The translations under genes were made by a program, and so were the position numbers. Shown in pieces: positions 33,983 through 42,435 of a stretch of 64,000 nt of DNA. Position 1 is the stretch's first letter; every line of letters starts with the position of its first letter. The notes under the pieces are model-generated. The model saw nothing but the letters and a program-made list of their open reading frames with translations. It made no database searches and was not told the DNA's origin. Source of the DNA: Autumnicola musiva (GTDB taxonomy: Bacteria; Bacteroidota; Bacteroidia; Flavobacteriales; Flavobacteriaceae); NCBI RefSeq assembly GCF_031846585.1, contig NZ_JAVRHK010000003.1:372001-436000 (forward strand), read 5' to 3'.

Positions 33983-36900
33983 TTATTCTTTTTCTTCCAG
34001 CCATTTCCTGGCATTCACAAAAGCTTCAATCCACGGCGAAACTTCGTCTTTTCGGTCCCCGGGATAATAGGCCCAGTTCCACTGGAATGTAGAACGCTCC
34101 AAATGCGGCATCATTACTAGGTGTCTTCCGGTATCATCGGTTAGCATCGCGGTGTTGTGGTTAGAACCGTTTGGATTGGTAGGATATTTATCATAGCCAT
34201 ACTCACCAACAATGTTGTATCGCTCTTTGGAATAAGGAAAGCTGAATTTCCCTTCTCCATGAGCCGCCCAGATTCCCAATGTACTGCCCGAAAGCGAAGA
34301 CAGCATTACCGATTTATTTTCTTTTATTTCTACAGAAGTGAAAACACATTCAAATTTCTTCGAAGCGTTATGAAGCATTTTTGGCTTTTCTTCATGATCT
34401 GGATTTATCAAGCCTAGTTCAATAAATAGCTGGCAGCCATTACAAACTCCAATCGATAGCGTATCTTCTTTGCTGAAGAAATTATCCAGCACGGTTTTAG
34501 CCTTTTCGTTGTAGAGAAAAGCACCGGCCCAGCCTTTGGCACTTCCCAATACATCAGAATTGGAAAATCCTCCCACTGCCGCGATAAATTTTATATCTTC
34601 CAAGGTTTCCCGCCCGCTTATGAGATCGGTCATGTGTACATCTTTTACATCAAAACCGGCGAGATGCATGGCACGGGCCATCTCTCTTTCAGAATTTGAT
34701 CCTTTTTCCCTGATAATTGCTGCTTTAATTCTTGTGTGGGATCGGGCGGAGTCAAGAGCAGGAAGCTTTCCGTCAAAATGTGCCGGAAACTTGAATTTTA
34801 AAGGTTGCACCTTATAATTGTTGAAACGTTCCGTAGCCTTATCCTTTCCACTTTGTTTCTGGTCCAGAAGGAAAGAAGTTTCAAACCATTTATCTCTTAA
34901 TTCTGAAATATTAAAGCTGAAGGTTTCTGTACCGTTTTTAATTTTCAGTTTGTTTCCTTCAGTAGCATTGCCAATTTTAAAGAATTCTATGTTATTATCA
35001 GCTAAAACTTTTTCAGCCGAAGCATCTTTGGCCTGGAACACGATTCCGCAGTTTTCATTAAACAGAATCTTAACAGAATCTTTTTCATTTAATGCTGAAA
35101 GGTCTAATTCTGCTCCCAGGTTTACATCGGCAAAACACATTTCCAGCAAAGTGGTAATCAATCCACCGGAAGCTACATCGTGTCCTGCAAGAATAAGTTC
35201 ATTCTTTATAAGCCCCTGGATATTAAAGAAAATATCAGCAAACTTTTCATCATCTTTAATAGTAGGAACATCCGTGCCCACCTTGTTCAGGGTTTGGGCA
35301 AAGGAAGAACCGCCAAGCTTGAAAGCGTCCTGGGACATATTGATATAATAAATATCGCCACCATCTTTTTGAAGAACTGGTTCCACAACTTTAGTTATAT
35401 TATCGCAATGCCCGGCTGCCGAAATAATTACGGTTCCGGGAGAAATCACTTCTTCATTTTGGTACTTCTGCTTCATGGAAAGTGAATCTTTCCCTGTAGG
35501 AACATTTATGCCCAAAGCAATGGCAAAATCTGAAACGCCCTGTACCGCCTCGTAAAGCCTGGCATCTTCTCCTTCATTATTGCAGGGCCACATCCAGTTT
35601 GCCGAAAGGGAAACAGACTTTAGTCCTTTTTCAAGGGGTGCCCAGATAATGTTTGAAAGAGCTTCGGCAATAGAATTTTTAGAACCTGCAGCCGGGTCCA
35701 CAAGTGCCGAAACAGGGGAGTGGCCAATTGAAGTTGCCACCCCTTCTTTCCCATTGTAATCCAGCGCCATTACTCCGCAGTTGTTCAGCGGAAGTTGCAA
35801 AGGTCCTGCAGTTTGCTGTTTTGCAACGCGTCCGGTAACGCAGCGGTCGACTTTATTTGTTAACCAGTCTTTACAGGCAACCGCTTCCAATTGCAGCACC
35901 TGCTCTAAATAGGCTGGTATATTTTCTGAAGAGTAGGCTACATTTTCATATATTCTACTCATAGTTTTATCATTCATGATGGTTTTTGGAGAACTGCCAA
36001 ACATATCGGCCAGATCCAGGTCCATAGGCTTTTCTCCAGATGTTTTTCCTTCAAAAGTAAAGCGGTGGTCTCCGGATACATCTCCGACTTCATACATAGG
36101 TGAACGCTCGCGATCTGCAACTCTTCGAAGAATATCCAGTTTGCCTTCTCCAATTATTAGCCCCATGCGTTCCTGGGATTCATTTCCTATAATTTCTTTT
36201 GCTGAAAGTGTGGGGTCTCCAACCGGAAGTTTTTCCAAATCAATTTTTCCACCGGTTTCTTCCACAAGTTCACTCAGGCAGTTTAAATGTCCGCCAGCAC
36301 CGTGATCGTGAATGGAAACAATAGGATTTTCTTCACTTTCCACCATTCCGCGAACGGCATTGGCAGCACGTTTTTGCATTTCGGGATTTGCCCGTTGGAT
36401 GGCATTTAATTCGATTCCGCTGCCAAATTCTCCTGTATCTGCTGAAGAAACCGCTGCACCGCCCATTCCAATACGGTAATTTTCACCACCAAGAACAACA
36501 ATTTTATCACCTTTCTTCGGAACATCCTTTTTCGCCTGGTCTGCTTTTCCATAACCTATTCCGCCGGCAAGCATAATCACTTTGTCATAGCCCAGTTTGC
36601 GGTTGTGTTCTGCATGTTCAAAAGTGAGCACCGAACCTGCAATTAACGGTTGGCCAAATTTATTACCAAAGTCTGAAGCTCCGTTAGATGCTTTTATTAA
36701 AATATCCATTGGCGTCTGGTATAACCAATCTCTTTCTTTCATTCCTTCTTCCCAGGAGCGATCTTTTTGTAGTCGGGAATAGGAAGTCATATAAACCGCA
36801 GTTCCCGCCAAAGGCAAAGAACCTTTTCCACCGGCAAGACGGTCTCTTATTTCGCCACCGCTTCCTGTTGCCGCACCATTAAAAGGCTCTACAGTAGTAG

Positions 36901-37654
36901 GGAAATTATGAGTTTCGGCTTTGAGGGAAATGACCGACTCAAAATCTTTATTTTCGTAATATTCCGGAACATCGGGAGCTTTGGGTGCAAACTGCTGCAC
37001 TTTAGGGCCCTTTACAAAAGCAACATTATCTTTATATGCGGAAACAATTTCGTTTGGGTTCTCTTCGGAAGTTTTTCTGATGAGTTTAAAGAGGGAAGAA
37101 GGTTTTTCTTTCCCATCAATAATAAAAGTTCCGTTAAAGATTTTATGACGGCAATGTTCCGAATTTACCTGGGAAAAACCAAAGACTTCAGAATCTGTCA
37201 GTTTTCGGCCTAACTTGTCTGCCAATCCCTGGAGGTAAGCCACTTCTTCAATATTTAGCGCCAAACCTTCTTTCTGGTTATAAGCTTCAATATCGTCCAC
37301 TTCAATTATCGGCTCCGGATTAATGTGAATATCAAAAATATCCTGGTCCAGGCCATCATATTTCTGGGAAAGCATTGGATCGAAATCATGAAAATGTTCA
37401 TCTACCCTTAGAAATTCCTCAATCCTAATGATGCCGCGAATTCCCATATTTTGGGTAATTTCTACAGCATTGGTGCTCCAGGGTGTGATCATTGCGGCAC
37501 GTGGACCAACAAAAAAATCTGCCAGAGCAGATTTATTTATTTGGGTGGTGTCGCCAAAAAGCCAGTTTATTTTTGATATATCTTGAGCTGAAAGGTTGGT
37601 GTGTGTTTCCACAGCAAAAACCTTTGTGGTTTGGTTTCCGAAGAAAAGAATCAT
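33983..37654 (-). CDS. purL: phosphoribosylformylglycinamidine synthase, single-chain
   Basis: The 1223-residue protein corresponds to the large single-polypeptide PurL of proteobacteria and eukaryotes. An N-terminal PurS-like domain is followed by the FGAM synthase core (NSEHCRHKIFNG, KAETHNFPTTVEPFNGAATG, SIHDHGAGGHLNCLSELVEE). Two AIRS-type repeats come next. The C-terminal class I glutaminase has Cys1071 (GVCNGCQLF), His1184 and Glu1186 (PHLERS). It converts FGAR to FGAM in purine synthesis using ATP and glutamine. It is monocistronic with its own promoter. Confidence 0.97.
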   Translation of the reverse strand: MILFFGNQTTKVFAVETHTNLSAQDISKINWLFGDTTQINKSALADFFVGPRAAMITPWSTNAVEITQNMGIRGIIRIEEFLRVDEHFHDFDPMLSQKYDGLDQDIFDIHINPEPIIEVDDIEAYNQKEGLALNIEEVAYLQGLADKLGRKLTDSEVFGFSQVNSEHCRHKIFNGTFIIDGKEKPSSLFKLIRKTSEENPNEIVSAYKDNVAFVKGPKVQQFAPKAPDVPEYYENKDFESVISLKAETHNFPTTVEPFNGAATGSGGEIRDRLAGGKGSLPLAGTAVYMTSYSRLQKDRSWEEGMKERDWLYQTPMDILIKASNGASDFGNKFGQPLIAGSVLTFEHAEHNRKLGYDKVIMLAGGIGYGKADQAKKDVPKKGDKIVVLGGENYRIGMGGAAVSSADTGEFGSGIELNAIQRANPEMQKRAANAVRGMVESEENPIVSIHDHGAGGHLNCLSELVEETGGKIDLEKLPVGDPTLSAKEIIGNESQERMGLIIGEGKLDILRRVADRERSPMYEVGDVSGDHRFTFEGKTSGEKPMDLDLADMFGSSPKTIMNDKTMSRIYENVAYSSENIPAYLEQVLQLEAVACKDWLTNKVDRCVTGRVAKQQTAGPLQLPLNNCGVMALDYNGKEGVATSIGHSPVSALVDPAAGSKNSIAEALSNIIWAPLEKGLKSVSLSANWMWPCNNEGEDARLYEAVQGVSDFAIALGINVPTGKDSLSMKQKYQNEEVISPGTVIISAAGHCDNITKVVEPVLQKDGGDIYYINMSQDAFKLGGSSFAQTLNKVGTDVPTIKDDEKFADIFFNIQGLIKNELILAGHDVASGGLITTLLEMCFADVNLGAELDLSALNEKDSVKILFNENCGIVFQAKDASAEKVLADNNIEFFKIGNATEGNKLKIKNGTETFSFNISELRDKWFETSFLLDQKQSGKDKATERFNNYKVQPLKFKFPAHFDGKLPALDSARSHTRIKAAIIREKGSNSEREMARAMHLAGFDVKDVHMTDLISGRETLEDIKFIAAVGGFSNSDVLGSAKGWAGAFLYNEKAKTVLDNFFSKEDTLSIGVCNGCQLFIELGLINPDHEEKPKMLHNASKKFECVFTSVEIKENKSVMLSSLSGSTLGIWAAHGEGKFSFPYSKERYNIVGEYGYDKYPTNPNGSNHNTAMLTDDTGRHLVMMPHLERSTFQWNWAYYPGDRKDEVSPWIEAFVNARKWLEEKE

Positions 37655-37677
37655 TCCAGGTTGTTTTGTGTTGTTTG

Positions 37678-37685
37678 CAAATTTA
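37678..37685 (-). promoter_or_regulatory. -7 box for purL
   Basis: TAAATTTG on the minus strand matches TAnnTTTG, 23 bp before the purL start codon. The -33 region is not a clear match. Confidence 0.5.
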
Positions 37686-37726
37686 GCTTTTTTGCCGTGA
37701 ATATCCGGAAGCGAAAATAAAAAAAC

Positions 37727-37745
37727 CGATGCTTTTCAGACATCG
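37727..37745 (-). terminator. terminator downstream of the truncated lipoprotein gene
   Basis: CGATG and CATCG form a short stem with a 9-nt loop, followed on the minus strand by GTTTTTTT. The remnant's reading frame now ends inside the hairpin, which suggests that the sequence between gene body and terminator was deleted. Confidence 0.65.
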
Positions 37746-38012
37746 TTTTTATAGAATAAACGGAACTTGAATTTAGTATGTACCAATTCCAGTGCTTTGT
37801 TATTGCCTCCACCTTCAACATATTCTGAAAATAATAAAATGCCATCCTCGTTACCACCGCCGGTTCCTTCACCATCTTCATCCTCATCGTTTTCATCTTC
37901 ATCACCGTTGTTTTCATCTCCAGTAGTATCTGGAGGGGTAGTAATGTTGTTGTCGTCATCAGAGCTGCAGGCTGCCAGAGTAAACAGACATATATAGGCT
38001 TTTTAATGCCAT
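37736..38012 (-). pseudogene. lamin-tail-domain lipoprotein remnant
   Basis: The frame contains CLFTLAACSSDDDNN, a lipoprotein signal end with an acidic export tag, then an Asp/Glu/Asn/Gly-rich linker. ILLFSEYVEGGGNNKALEL follows, the opening strand of lamin-tail domains found in secreted nucleases. The domain breaks off there and runs into the terminator. At the 5' end, ATG 38012 gives MALKSLY, but one TA dinucleotide is missing from a TATATATA run needed to join LYI to CLFTLAAC. Both a 2-base frameshift and a 3' deletion therefore disable it. With the two bases restored the product would be 92 residues. Confidence 0.65.
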
Positions 38013-38038
38013 TGATTAAGAATTATAAAAATTAGCAT

Positions 38039-39250
38039 TTATTTTTTTTGAAGAAGAGCCATGTAAAACCCGTCGTAACCAGTTTCAGAAGAAAGGATTT
38101 TTTGATCTTTAACTAGTTCAAAATCTTTTCCTTCTTCCCGTTTCAGGAAGTTTTCTACCTGCTGCTGATTTTCAGATGGCAAAACCGAACAGGTGGCATA
38201 CACCATTTTTCCACCAGGTTTCAGTATTTTAGAATATTGATCAAGAATTTCTGCCTGGGTATTTTTAATTTTTGAAATAAATTCAGGTTGCAGTTTCCAT
38301 TTGGCATCAGGATTTCTACTTAAAACTCCCAATCCGCTGCAGGGCGCATCTATTAAAACCCGGTCTGCACTATTATGCAGTTTTTTGATTACTTTGGTAG
38401 TATCAATTTCCCTGGTTTCAACATTGTGTGCTCCGGCTCTTTTCGCGCGGCGTTTTAGTTCTTTCAGTTTATTTCCGAAAATATCCAAAGCAATAATTTG
38501 TCCTTTATTTTCCATTAAAGCGGCAAGGTGAAGCGTTTTACCGCCCGCACCGGCACAGGTATCTACCACGCGCATTCCCGGCTCGACATTAAGAAAATGG
38601 GCTACAAGTTGTGATGATGCGTCCTGGACTTCAAAATTGCCATCTTTAAAGGCTTTTGTTCTAAAAACGTTTGCTCTTTCTTCCAGTTCCAGGGCTTCCG
38701 GATAATCTTTTAAAACACGGGTTTGAATGTCTTCTTCAGCTAAAATTTCCTGAAGATTTTCCCGGTTGGCTTTAAGTGTGTTTGTCCTTATTATAACTGG
38801 AGCGAGATTATTAAGCGCATGTATTTCTTTGGTCCAGGTTTCTTCACCCAGTTCTTTCACACCCATTTCATCCAGCCAGTCCGGAATGGATTCTTTATAT
38901 TTCCTGATTTTGCTAAGCGCATCAAATTTACCTTTAATTCTTCGGGTTGGAGTGTCTTCAATTTGTTTCCAGTCCGGTAAATCTATTCCTCTTAAAGTAG
39001 CCCAAACGGCAAAAAGCCGGAACAGGTTTTCCCTTGAAAAGGGGTCTTTCACTTCGGCAATTTCAGCATAAAGCCTTTTCCAGCGAACAATATCATAAGT
39101 AGTTTCAGCAATAAAACTTCTATCCCTGGCACCCCAACGTTTATCTCTTTTTAAGGTTTTTTGAATGACCTTATCGGCATATTTGCCTTCGTTAAAGATT
39201 TCAGACAAAGCATCTATGGTGGCGAAAACCAGGTTTCTGTGTAAGCGCAT
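38039..39250 (-). CDS. RsmB/NOP family RNA (cytosine-5) methyltransferase
   Basis: The 403-residue protein has the SAM-binding loop DTCAGAGGKTLHLA (230-243), DAPCSGLGVLSRNPDAKW with Cys304 (motif IV), and YATCSV with catalytic Cys354 (motif VI). The N-terminal 140 residues are a NusB-like helical domain plus linker, as in RsmB. The likely substrate is rRNA cytosine, using S-adenosylmethionine. A -7 box (TACCTTTG) lies 19 bp upstream of the ATG. It is divergent from the BNR-repeat lipoprotein gene. Confidence 0.92.
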   Translation of the reverse strand: MRLHRNLVFATIDALSEIFNEGKYADKVIQKTLKRDKRWGARDRSFIAETTYDIVRWKRLYAEIAEVKDPFSRENLFRLFAVWATLRGIDLPDWKQIEDTPTRRIKGKFDALSKIRKYKESIPDWLDEMGVKELGEETWTKEIHALNNLAPVIIRTNTLKANRENLQEILAEEDIQTRVLKDYPEALELEERANVFRTKAFKDGNFEVQDASSQLVAHFLNVEPGMRVVDTCAGAGGKTLHLAALMENKGQIIALDIFGNKLKELKRRAKRAGAHNVETREIDTTKVIKKLHNSADRVLIDAPCSGLGVLSRNPDAKWKLQPEFISKIKNTQAEILDQYSKILKPGGKMVYATCSVLPSENQQQVENFLKREEGKDFELVKDQKILSSETGYDGFYMALLQKK

Positions 39251-39268
39251 ATATAAAATTTAAGGCTG

Positions 39269-39307
39269 CAAAGGTAAGGTTTTTTGCTTCGGAAAATTTT
39301 ATCTTTG
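39269..39307. promoter_or_regulatory. divergent promoters for the RsmB-like and BNR-repeat genes
   Basis: On the minus strand TACCTTTG (39276-39269) serves the methyltransferase gene. On the plus strand TATCTTTG (39300-39307) serves the lipoprotein gene, 54 bp before its ATG. The boxes are 23 bp apart, so the two promoters overlap. Confidence 0.5.
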
Positions 39308-39361
39308 ATTTTATGCCGAAATTATCAGTTTTCATCATCGGTTAACCTGAAGATAACTTCA

Positions 39362-40423
39362 ATGAAAAACATACTTTACTTCTTTATTATATTTATTATT
39401 TCATGTAAATCTGAAAAGAAATCTGATAAAAAATCAGAAACAGCTTCAGAAGAAAATTTTACAAAAGTAGAAATTAAGAATATCCTCAAGAATGATTCTT
39501 TAAGTATCAGGGCTATAAAAGTGATAGGAAATAATCTTGCTTTTGCTGCTAATAACGGAACTTACGGCTTATATAATTCCGCAGAAGAAAAATGGAAAAC
39601 AAATGTGCAGAAATATGATACCCTAACTCCAGAATTAAGGGCTGTGGCAAGTACAGCGAATGATTTTTTTATGCTGAGTGTCGGGAATCCTGCCTTGCTT
39701 TACAAAACAGGCGAAAATGGGAAAATGGAGCTGGTTTATAAAGAAGAGGATGAAAATGTGTTTTATGACGCCATGGCTTTTTGGAATGATAGCGAAGGAA
39801 TTGCCATGGGAGACCCTACCGATAATTGCCTTTCTGTGATTATTACCCGCGATGGTGGATACACCTGGAATAAAATATCCTGTAAAAATTTGCCGGAAGC
39901 TGCCGATGGGGAAGCTGCTTTTGCTGCCAGTAATTCTAATATTTCAATTCAGGGAGATAATGTCTGGATCCTTTCAGGCGGAAAGAAATCAAGAATATAC
40001 TATTCTCCCGATAAAGGAGAAAGCTGGGAAGTGTTTGATACTCCGCTGCTTCAGGGAGAAGCTACTCAGGGAGGGTACAGTCTGGATTTTTATGATGCTG
40101 AAAATGGAATAATTATAGGGGGTGATTATACTGTGCCTGAAGGAAATACAGGAAATAAAGCTATTACCAAAAATGGAGGAAGAACCTGGGAATTGATTGC
40201 AGAAGGGGAGGAGCCGGGTTACAAAAGCGGAATACGATATGTGCCTAACAGCAGGGGAGAAGAGATTGTGGCAGTAGGATTTACGGGAATTTCTTATAGC
40301 AAAGACAGTGGAAAAAGCTGGAATACTCTTTCCAATGAAGGATTTTATACTTTACGATTTTTAAATGACTCTACAGCCTATGCGGCAGGGCAGGGGAAAG
40401 TGGCAAAGCTACTCTTCAGGTAA
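39362..40423 (+). CDS. BNR/YCF48-like repeat lipoprotein
   Basis: From ATG 39362 the protein has 353 residues with a lipoprotein signal (IFIISCKSEKKS). The upstream frame extension to 39284 precedes the signal peptide and is rejected. The body is a beta propeller with at least four BNR-type Asp-box repeats: TRDGGYTWNKI, SPDKGESWEVF, TKNGGRTWELI and SKDSGKSWNTL. Such proteins are often labelled oxidoreductase or photosystem-stability-factor-like without enzymatic proof. It is exported and anchored to a membrane; the ligand is unknown. Confidence 0.85.
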   Translation: MKNILYFFIIFIISCKSEKKSDKKSETASEENFTKVEIKNILKNDSLSIRAIKVIGNNLAFAANNGTYGLYNSAEEKWKTNVQKYDTLTPELRAVASTANDFFMLSVGNPALLYKTGENGKMELVYKEEDENVFYDAMAFWNDSEGIAMGDPTDNCLSVIITRDGGYTWNKISCKNLPEAADGEAAFAASNSNISIQGDNVWILSGGKKSRIYYSPDKGESWEVFDTPLLQGEATQGGYSLDFYDAENGIIIGGDYTVPEGNTGNKAITKNGGRTWELIAEGEEPGYKSGIRYVPNSRGEEIVAVGFTGISYSKDSGKSWNTLSNEGFYTLRFLNDSTAYAAGQGKVAKLLFR

Positions 40424-40441
40424 TATTGTGCCCATAAAAAA

Positions 40442-40473
40442 GTATTCCGGATAACATGAGCTATCCGGAATAC
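40442..40473 (-). terminator. terminator between convergent lipoprotein gene and sigma operon
   Basis: GTATTCCGGATA and TATCCGGAATAC form a perfect 12-bp stem with an 8-nt loop. The minus strand continues with a T run, so it ends the sigma-factor operon. Confidence 0.9.
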
Positions 40474-40512
40474 CATTACTAACTAACTAACCAAAAAACT
40501 AAATCTAAAGTT

Positions 40513-40953
40513 TTACTTTTTCCTGTTTTCTTCTTCGCGCCTTTTTCTGTCGCGATATTCTCTTATTAATTTCTTATGAAATTCATCTTCAAGCCGGTGC
40601 AGTTTTATTATATCCTTAGTGGACAGGATTTCCTTAAGATCCTGAAAAAGTTGTTTTTTTATTACATACTCCTTTCTTTCAATATCCAGGTATTCTCCTA
40701 AAACTTTTTCGGCCTGCTGTTCATTTATACATTCGGTATCAAGAAGTTTGGTATCTTCCTCGCTATGAAGCTGCCTTCTTCTGTTTTCATATTCTTCATA
40801 AATTGGCCAGAATTTTTGCGCAATTTTATTGCTCATATTTAATTCCTGAGTAATAAAAGCTGTCTTCAAGGCCTTAATCTGTTCCCTGTCATCCTGCGCG
40901 TTAGATTGTAGAACACAGAAAAACATCAGAAAAAAAAGTAAAATTTTCTTCAT
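40513..40953 (-). CDS. secreted helical protein of ECF sigma operon ("sensor of ECF-type sigma factor" type)
   Basis: The 146-residue protein has a signal peptide (MKKILLFFLMFFCVLQSNAQ). The mature part is a charged helical domain (KIAQKFWPIYEEYENRRRQLH, ending in RDRKRREEENRKK), reminiscent of Spy/CpxP-like periplasmic proteins. It is the third gene of the sigma/anti-sigma unit, starting 3 bp after the anti-sigma gene. In Flavobacteria such proteins are commonly named sensors of ECF sigma factors. A stress-sensing or chaperone role is inferred from position. Confidence 0.75.
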   Translation of the reverse strand: MKKILLFFLMFFCVLQSNAQDDREQIKALKTAFITQELNMSNKIAQKFWPIYEEYENRRRQLHSEEDTKLLDTECINEQQAEKVLGEYLDIERKEYVIKKQLFQDLKEILSTKDIIKLHRLEDEFHKKLIREYRDRKRREEENRKK

Positions 40954-40956
40954 AGA

Positions 40957-41475
40957 TTATTCATATATATGAGCAGGGTCTTCCAAATGCTCATCCAGAT
41001 ACTCAACAACCGCATTGGAATTTACCTCTCTAAAATCTGCATCTTCAATATTATAACCATCTTCATAAAGATAATTGGTTATTTCTGACTCCGGCATGTC
41101 CAAATACCCTTCTTCTATATAATTTTCTATAGCAGAGAGTTCAAGGTTATCCCATGACGCTTCGGCCTCAGTCTGGACAAACAGGCTGTTAATTACAGCA
41201 AATAAAACAGCTGCAATTCCGGCAACATAATAAAAAGTTCTTCTGCTAAAAATAGAAATTACTCCGGTGTCTTCTTTAGCAGGTAATTCTACATTAAAAT
41301 TCTCAAGGTAAGCCTCAGGAGTTTTAAAGCCGCTGGAAACTTGTTTATTATGTAAAAAAGATTCTTCTGATTTAGAAAATAAGCCATCCATCAGGTCCTG
41401 TTCAAGATTCCCGAAATAATCATCGGGGATTTTAAAACCCGATTTTGATTTGTGTGGTAGCTTATTCTTTTTCAT
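40957..41475 (-). CDS. probable membrane anti-sigma factor
   Basis: The 172-residue protein has one membrane helix near residues 83-103 (YYVAGIAAVLFAVINSLFV). Two copies of a GFKxPxxY motif lie in the cytosolic part (GFKIPDDYFGNLEQDL and GFKTPEAYLENFNVEL). The outer part is acidic (EEGYLDMPESEITNYLYEDG). No zinc-finger anti-sigma motif is seen. Its place 32 bp downstream of an ECF sigma gene supports the call; homology alone would not. Confidence 0.65.
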   Translation of the reverse strand: MKKNKLPHKSKSGFKIPDDYFGNLEQDLMDGLFSKSEESFLHNKQVSSGFKTPEAYLENFNVELPAKEDTGVISIFSRRTFYYVAGIAAVLFAVINSLFVQTEAEASWDNLELSAIENYIEEGYLDMPESEITNYLYEDGYNIEDADFREVNSNAVVEYLDEHLEDPAHIYE

Positions 41476-41507
41476 TTGCTTGTTTGACTCCGCTTTTCAC
41501 AAAAGGT

Positions 41508-42053
41508 TTAATTAGTTTTTAAAAAATCTTCAATTTTTTTGGCTGCGATATGATAACTGGCTTTTAGTGCACCTTCGCTGGTTTCCAAAATTTCAGCTAT
41601 TTCGCGGTATTTTAGGTCTTCAAAATATTTCATATTAAAAACCTGTTGTTGCTTAGCCGGAAGGCTGGCGATAGCTTTTTGCAATTTTAGCTCAATTTCA
41701 CTGCCGTCGAAATAAACATCACTTTCCAGATTGGAAATAAGCTGCTCCTGTAAATCCTCTGAAGTGATTTGAAGCTTTCTCGCTTTTTGATTTAAAAATG
41801 TTATCGCTTCATTAGTTGCAATCCTGTACATCCAGGAGAAGAGTTTACTTTCTCCTTTAAAGTTACGGATATTTTTAAATATTTTAATGAAGGTGTTTTG
41901 AAGAATGTCATCGGTATCATCATGGTTTTTTACCATATTCCTGATATGCCAGTAAAGCCTTTCCTTATGTAGCGATACGAGTTCCCTGAAAGCATCCTGA
42001 GCAGTAGCTTTGTTCCTGAGACGTTCTACTAAATCAATTTCAGACTTATCCAA
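41508..42053 (-). CDS. ECF-type RNA polymerase sigma factor
   Basis: The 181-residue protein has region 2 (DDTDDILQNTFIKIFKNIRNFKGES, shown in part as DILQNTFIKIFKN) with FSWMYRIATNEAITFL, and region 4 (LPAKQQQVFNMKYFEDLKYREIAE, shown in part as PAKQQQVFNMKYFEDL) with a helix-turn-helix. It directs RNA polymerase to stress or envelope promoters. The start is TTG 42053 with AAAGGAG immediately before it, an unusually close Shine-Dalgarno match. It is first in a sigma, anti-sigma, secreted-protein operon. Confidence 0.93.
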   Translation of the reverse strand: MDKSEIDLVERLRNKATAQDAFRELVSLHKERLYWHIRNMVKNHDDTDDILQNTFIKIFKNIRNFKGESKLFSWMYRIATNEAITFLNQKARKLQITSEDLQEQLISNLESDVYFDGSEIELKLQKAIASLPAKQQQVFNMKYFEDLKYREIAEILETSEGALKASYHIAAKKIEDFLKTN

Positions 42054-42435
42054 CTCCTTTCTCTGTTTGCTGAACAGTATTTGTTTTTGTTCACGGCTTA
42101 AAGATATTTAAAAATTTGGAGGCACTATAAAAGGATAATCATTTATTATTAAGTAGGAAAAATATGTCGGGTGTGAGGTAATTTTCGATGAAAAGCAAAA
42201 TTTTAATGTTTAAATACATTAATTACTTGTTTAAATAAATATTAGCTTTATATTTACATTATCAAAATAAGGATTTTAATCTTTTTTGCCCCAAAATTAA
42301 AACCTATTGAAGAGGTTGTTTTCATTAGCCCCAAAATGGAGACAACATTAATAAAAATGGATGAAACCTACTTTCATCCATTTTTTATTTTAAAATGTTA
42401 GTTCAAAACGTGTAGGAAATTACCACCTGGGAGTT
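42054..42435. other. 382-bp intergenic region with GCCCCAAAAT direct repeats
   Basis: No gene was found here. The region carries the leftward sigma gene's upstream sequence and the ABC gene's terminator. GCCCCAAAAT occurs twice in the same orientation, about 50 bp apart (near 42288 and 42338). A small hairpin (AAAACCT with AGGTT-GTTTT) lies between the copies. Confidence 0.45.
42353..42385 (-). terminator. terminator of the ABC exporter operon
   Basis: AAAAATGGATGAAA (42353-42366) pairs perfectly with TTTCATCCATTTTT (42372-42385) over 14 bp, with a 5-nt loop. It lies 50 bp after the ABC gene stop. T runs occur on both strands. Confidence 0.85.

Noticed and set aside
34536..35348. Long plus-strand open frames across purL
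   Set aside because: They are antisense shadows; purL motifs are intact on the other strand.
37651..37959. 102-codon frame with Met/Lys runs opposite purL's 5' end
   Set aside because: It is the wrong frame of the Asp/Glu-rich linker of the lamin-tail lipoprotein remnant.
42340..42405. Small open frame starting ATGGAGACAACATT
   Set aside because: It runs through the ABC operon terminator hairpin, so its peptide is a by-product of the stem sequence.
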